Under the pieces are notes generated by a model. That model worked only from the letters and a program-made list of their open reading frames with translations, was not told the origin of the DNA and searched no databases. Both the position numbers and the translations under genes were made by a program. From Colletes latitarsis (taxonomy: Eukaryota; Arthropoda; Insecta; Hymenoptera; Colletidae), in NCBI RefSeq assembly GCF_051014445.1, contig NW_027488370.1:4836001-4900000 (forward strand): a stretch of 64,000 bases of DNA. The letters are read 5' to 3'. This document shows positions 60,901 through 64,000 of this stretch, in pieces (positions within the stretch are counted from its first letter, which is position 1; the number at the start of each line of letters is the position of its first letter).

Positions 60901-63900
60901 TCGCATTTCTCACATACTTGTTGGCCAGATCCAGGGCTTTATCTGGTTTGTATCCCGTCGTAATGTGGTTCCACACCGAAACAGTGAATTAAACCCGGTT
61001 GCGATTAATATTTTAGAGGATAACGCCGGTTATGTCTGGGTTAGGTCTGGGATTTGGCCTCATCTGGCTCGTACTTTCGCATTTCTCGCATACTTGTTGG
61101 CCAGATCCTGGGCTTTTTCTGGTTTAGATCACGTAGTAATGTGGTTCCACACCGAAACAGTCAATTTAACCTGGTTGCGATTAATATTTTAGACGATAAC
61201 GCCGGTTATGTCACGGTTAGGTCTGGGATTTGCCGTCATCTGGCTCGAATTTTCGCATTTCTCGCATACTTGTTGGCCAGATCCTGGGCTTTTTCTGGTT
61301 TGGATCACGTAGTATTGTGGTACCACACTGAAACAGTCAATAAAAGCTGGTTCCGATTAGTATCTTACAGGATAACACCGGTTATGTCTGGGTTAGGTCT
61401 GGGATTTGCCCTCATCTGGCTCGTACTTTGCATTTCTCGCATACTTGTTGGCCAGATCCAGGCCTTTTTCTGGTTTGGATCAGGTAGTAATGCGGTACTA
61501 CACCGAAACAGTCAATTAAACCTGGTTGCGATTAATATTTTAGAGGATAACGCCGGTTATGTCTTGGTTAGGTCTGGTATTTGCCCTCATCTGGCTCGTA
61601 CTTTCGCATTTCTCGCATACTTGTTGGCCAGATCCTTGCCTTTTCCTGGTTTGGATCACGTAGTAATGCGGTACCACACTAAAACAGTCAATTAAACCTG
61701 GTTGTGATTAATATTTTGGAGAATAACGCTGGTTATGTTTGGGTTAGTTCCGGTATTTGCAACCATCTGGCTGATACTTTCGCATTTTTTGCATACTTGT
61801 TGGCCAGATCCTGGCCTTTTTCTGGTTTGGATCACGTAGTAATGCGGTACCACCCCGAAACAGTCAATAAAACCTGGTTGCGATTAATATTTTAGAGGAT
61901 AACGCCGGTTATGTCTGGTTTAGTTCTGGTATTTGCAATCATCTGGCTCGTACTTTCGCATTTTTCGCATACTTGTTCTTCAGATCCTGGGCTTTTTCTG
62001 GTTTGGATCACGTAGTAATGTGGTACCACACTGAAACAGTCAATAAAAGCTGGTTCCGATTAGTATTTTAGAGGATAACGCTGGTTATGACTGGTTTAGT
62101 TCTGGAATTTGCAAACATCTGGCTCGTACCTTCGCATTTTTCGCCTACTTGTTGGCAAGATCCTGGTCTTTTTCATGCTTGGACCACGTAGTAATGTGGT
62201 ACCACACTGAAACAGTCAAATAAACCTGGTTCCGATTAATATTTAACAGGGTAACGCCGGCTATGTCTCTGTTAGGTCTGGGATTTTCCCTCATCTGGCT
62301 CGTACCTCCGCATTTTTCGCATAGTTGTCGGCAAGATCCTGGGCATTTTCTGGTTTGGATCACGTAGTAATGTGGTACCACACTGAAACAGTCAATAAAA
62401 GCTGGTTGCGATTAGTATTTTGGAGGATAACGCTGGTTATGTCTGGTTTAGTTCTGGTATTTGCAATCATCTGGCTCGTACCTTCGCATTTTTCGCATAC
62501 TTGATGGCCAGATCCTGGCCTTTTTCTGGTTTGGATCACGTAGTAATGTGGTACCACACTAAAACAGCCAACAAAGGCTGGTTTCGATTAGTATTTTAGA
62601 GGATAACGCCGGTTATGTCTGGTTTAGTTCTGGTATTTTTGCAAATATGATGATTGCCATCTGGCTCGTACTTTCGCATTTTTCGCATACTTGTTCTTCA
62701 GATCCTGGGCTTTTTCTGGTTTGGATCACGTAGTAATGTGGTACCACACTGAAACAGTCAATAAAAGCTGGTTCCGATTAGTATTTTAGAGGATAACGCT
62801 GGTTATGACTGGTTTTGTTCTGGAATTTGCAAACATCTGGCTCGTACTTTCGCATTTCTGGCATACTCGTAGGCAGATCCTGGGCTTTTTCTGGTTTGGA
62901 TCACGTAGTAATGCGGTACCACACTGAAACAGTCAATTAAACCTGGTTGTGATTAACATTTTGGAGGATAACGCCGGTTATGTCACGGTTAGGTCTGGGA
63001 TTTGCCGTCATCTGGCTCGTATTTTCGCATTTTTCGCATACTTGTAGGCCAGATCCTGGCCATTTTTTCTGGCTTGGACCACCTAGTAATGTGGTATCAC
63101 ACTGAAACAGTCAATTAAACCTGGTTGTGATTAACATTTTGGAGGATAACGCCGGTTATGTCTCTGTTAGTTCTGGGATTTGCCCTCATCTGGCTCGTAC
63201 CTTCGCATTTTTCGCCTACTTGTTGGCAAGATCCTGGGCTTTTTCTGGTTTGGATCACGTAGTAATGCGGTACCACACCGATGCAGTCAATTAAACCTGG
63301 TTGCGATTAATATTTTAGAGGATAACGCCGGTTATGTCTTGGTTAGGTCTGGGATTTGGCCTCATCTGGCTCATACTTTCGCATTTCTCGCATACTTGTT
63401 GGCCAGATCCAGGGCTTTATCTGGTTTGTATCCCGTCGTAATGTGGTTCCACACCGAAACAGTGAATTAAACCCGGTTGCGATTAATATTTTAGAGGATA
63501 ACGCCGGTTATGTCTGGGTTAGGTCTGGGATTTGCCCTCATCTGTCTCCTACTATCACATTTTTCGCATACATGGTGGCCAGATCCTGGCCTTTTTCTGG
63601 TCTGTATCACGTAGTAATGCGGTACCACAACGAAACAGTCAATTAAACCTGGTTGCGATTAATATTTTAGAGGATAACGCTGGTTATGTCTGGGTTAGTT
63701 CTGGTATTTGCAATCATCAGGCTCATACTTTCGCAATTTTCGCGTACTTGTTGGCCAGATCTCGGGTTTCTTGTGGTTTGGATCCCGTCGTAATGTGGAT
63801 CCACACCGAAGCAGTCAATTAAACCTGGTTGCGATTAATATTTTAGAGGATGACGCTGGTTATGTCTGGGTTATTTCTGGTATTTGCAATCATCTGGCTC

Positions 63901-64000
63901 ATACTTTCGCAATTTTCGCGTACTTGTTGGCCAGATCTTGGGTTTCTTCTGGTTTGGATCCCGTCGTAATGTGGATCCACACCGAAGCAGTCAATTAAGC
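54950..64000. repeat. Homogenised higher-order region
   Basis: Blocks recur with few differences. The monomer pair at 55,074-55,420 recurs at 59,647-59,993 (offset 4,573) and 63,180-63,526 (offset 3,533). The segment 55,953-56,243 recurs at 60,702-60,992 (4,749), and 55,602-55,823 recurs at 59,118 (3,516) and 60,351 (1,233). The last 1.1 kb of the window, from about 62,845, is a near copy of 59,312-60,467. Markers are CATTTCTGGCATACTTG, GTGATTAACATTTTGG and GGCCATTTTTTCTGG. The array continues past the window edge. Confidence 0.85.
62636..62660. other. 14-bp filler insertion in one monomer
   Basis: The paralogous monomer 718 bp upstream (four monomers plus 14 bp) has the ordinary GGTATTTGCAATCATCTGG. 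Here the same place reads GGTATTTTTGCAAATATG followed by ATGATTGCCATCTGG. The added part contains ATGATTGC (62,650-62,657), the reverse complement of the local GCAATCAT. It looks like a templated inverted filler. Confidence 0.85.

Larger units (their letters stand above)
45601..64000. repeat. 176-bp satellite array, right part
   Basis: The same satellite as on the left of the insertion resumes in phase. The insertion adds 588 bp (element plus one target-site copy) and the monomer sequence then continues exactly where it was cut. The right part runs to the window edge with no interruption other than small indels. Counting from the first to the last GCGATTAATA block (111 to 63,831) and removing 588 bp gives about 359 monomer steps across the window, with a net loss of only about 50 bp from indels. 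The array is cut by both window edges, so its true length is unknown. Confidence 0.97.

Noticed and set aside
61054..61695. Longest open frame, 213 codons, and other 144-155 codon frames
   Set aside because: They arise where one-base indels between monomers happen to join the same shadow frames; the sequence is plain satellite.
1..64000. CRISPR array
   Set aside because: The whole 176-bp unit is repeated, with no short constant repeat alternating with unique spacers.
1..64000. CENP-B box in the monomer
   Set aside because: TTGTTGGCAAGATCCTGGG and CTCGTTGGCCAG share only a few bases with the box and lack the required TTCG, A and CGGG positions in register.

Overview
The window is a eukaryotic satellite DNA array. 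Apart from one 0.57 kb insertion, all 64 kb is a head-to-tail tandem repeat of a monomer of about 176 bp, roughly 360 copies, all in the same orientation. I see no protein-coding gene, tRNA, rRNA, CRISPR array or bacterial feature. A long single-family satellite with higher-order structure, plus one GC-rich retroposed element with a poly(A) tail and target-site duplications, points to a nuclear genome. An animal (possibly an arthropod) is my guess, but the species cannot be read from the sequence. A pericentromeric or other heterochromatic location is inference.

Layout. (1) 1-4,330: 7- and 8-monomer units with a period near 1,407 bp. (2) 4,331-14,900: mixed units, including a 1,231 bp (7-monomer) repeat and a 3.7-3.9 kb repeat whose copies differ by exactly one monomer. 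(3) 14,900-20,960: an 11/10/9-monomer unit that sheds whole monomers between copies. (4) 20,961-32,690: a relative of region 2, with one block matching region 2 at an offset of 20,044 bp. (5) 32,691-36,170: a 352 bp dimer followed by a 1,407 bp tandem duplication. (6) 36,171-43,600: more heterogeneous monomers around a 351 bp dimer at 38,290-39,102. (7) 43,600-54,950: monomers often carrying AATTAATCC, with duplications at offsets of 528, 2,452 and 4,387 bp, and the only foreign insertion (45,029-45,600). (8) 54,950-64,000: highly homogenised units with offsets of 3,516, 3,533, 4,573 and 4,749 bp.

The insertion is the most unusual object. It lies on the minus strand, ends in an uninterrupted tract of about 37-40 A, is flanked by a 15-17 bp target-site duplication, and is much richer in G+C than the satellite. 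It has no convincing coding capacity. Instead it is almost entirely a chain of ten consecutive hairpins. It sits in one of two tandem 528 bp satellite copies, while the same site is empty in the other copy and in two further paralogous monomers, so it arrived after that duplication. No genes act together here. The dynamics are those of satellite turnover (unequal exchange in whole-monomer steps, local slippage, one templated filler event) plus one retroposition.
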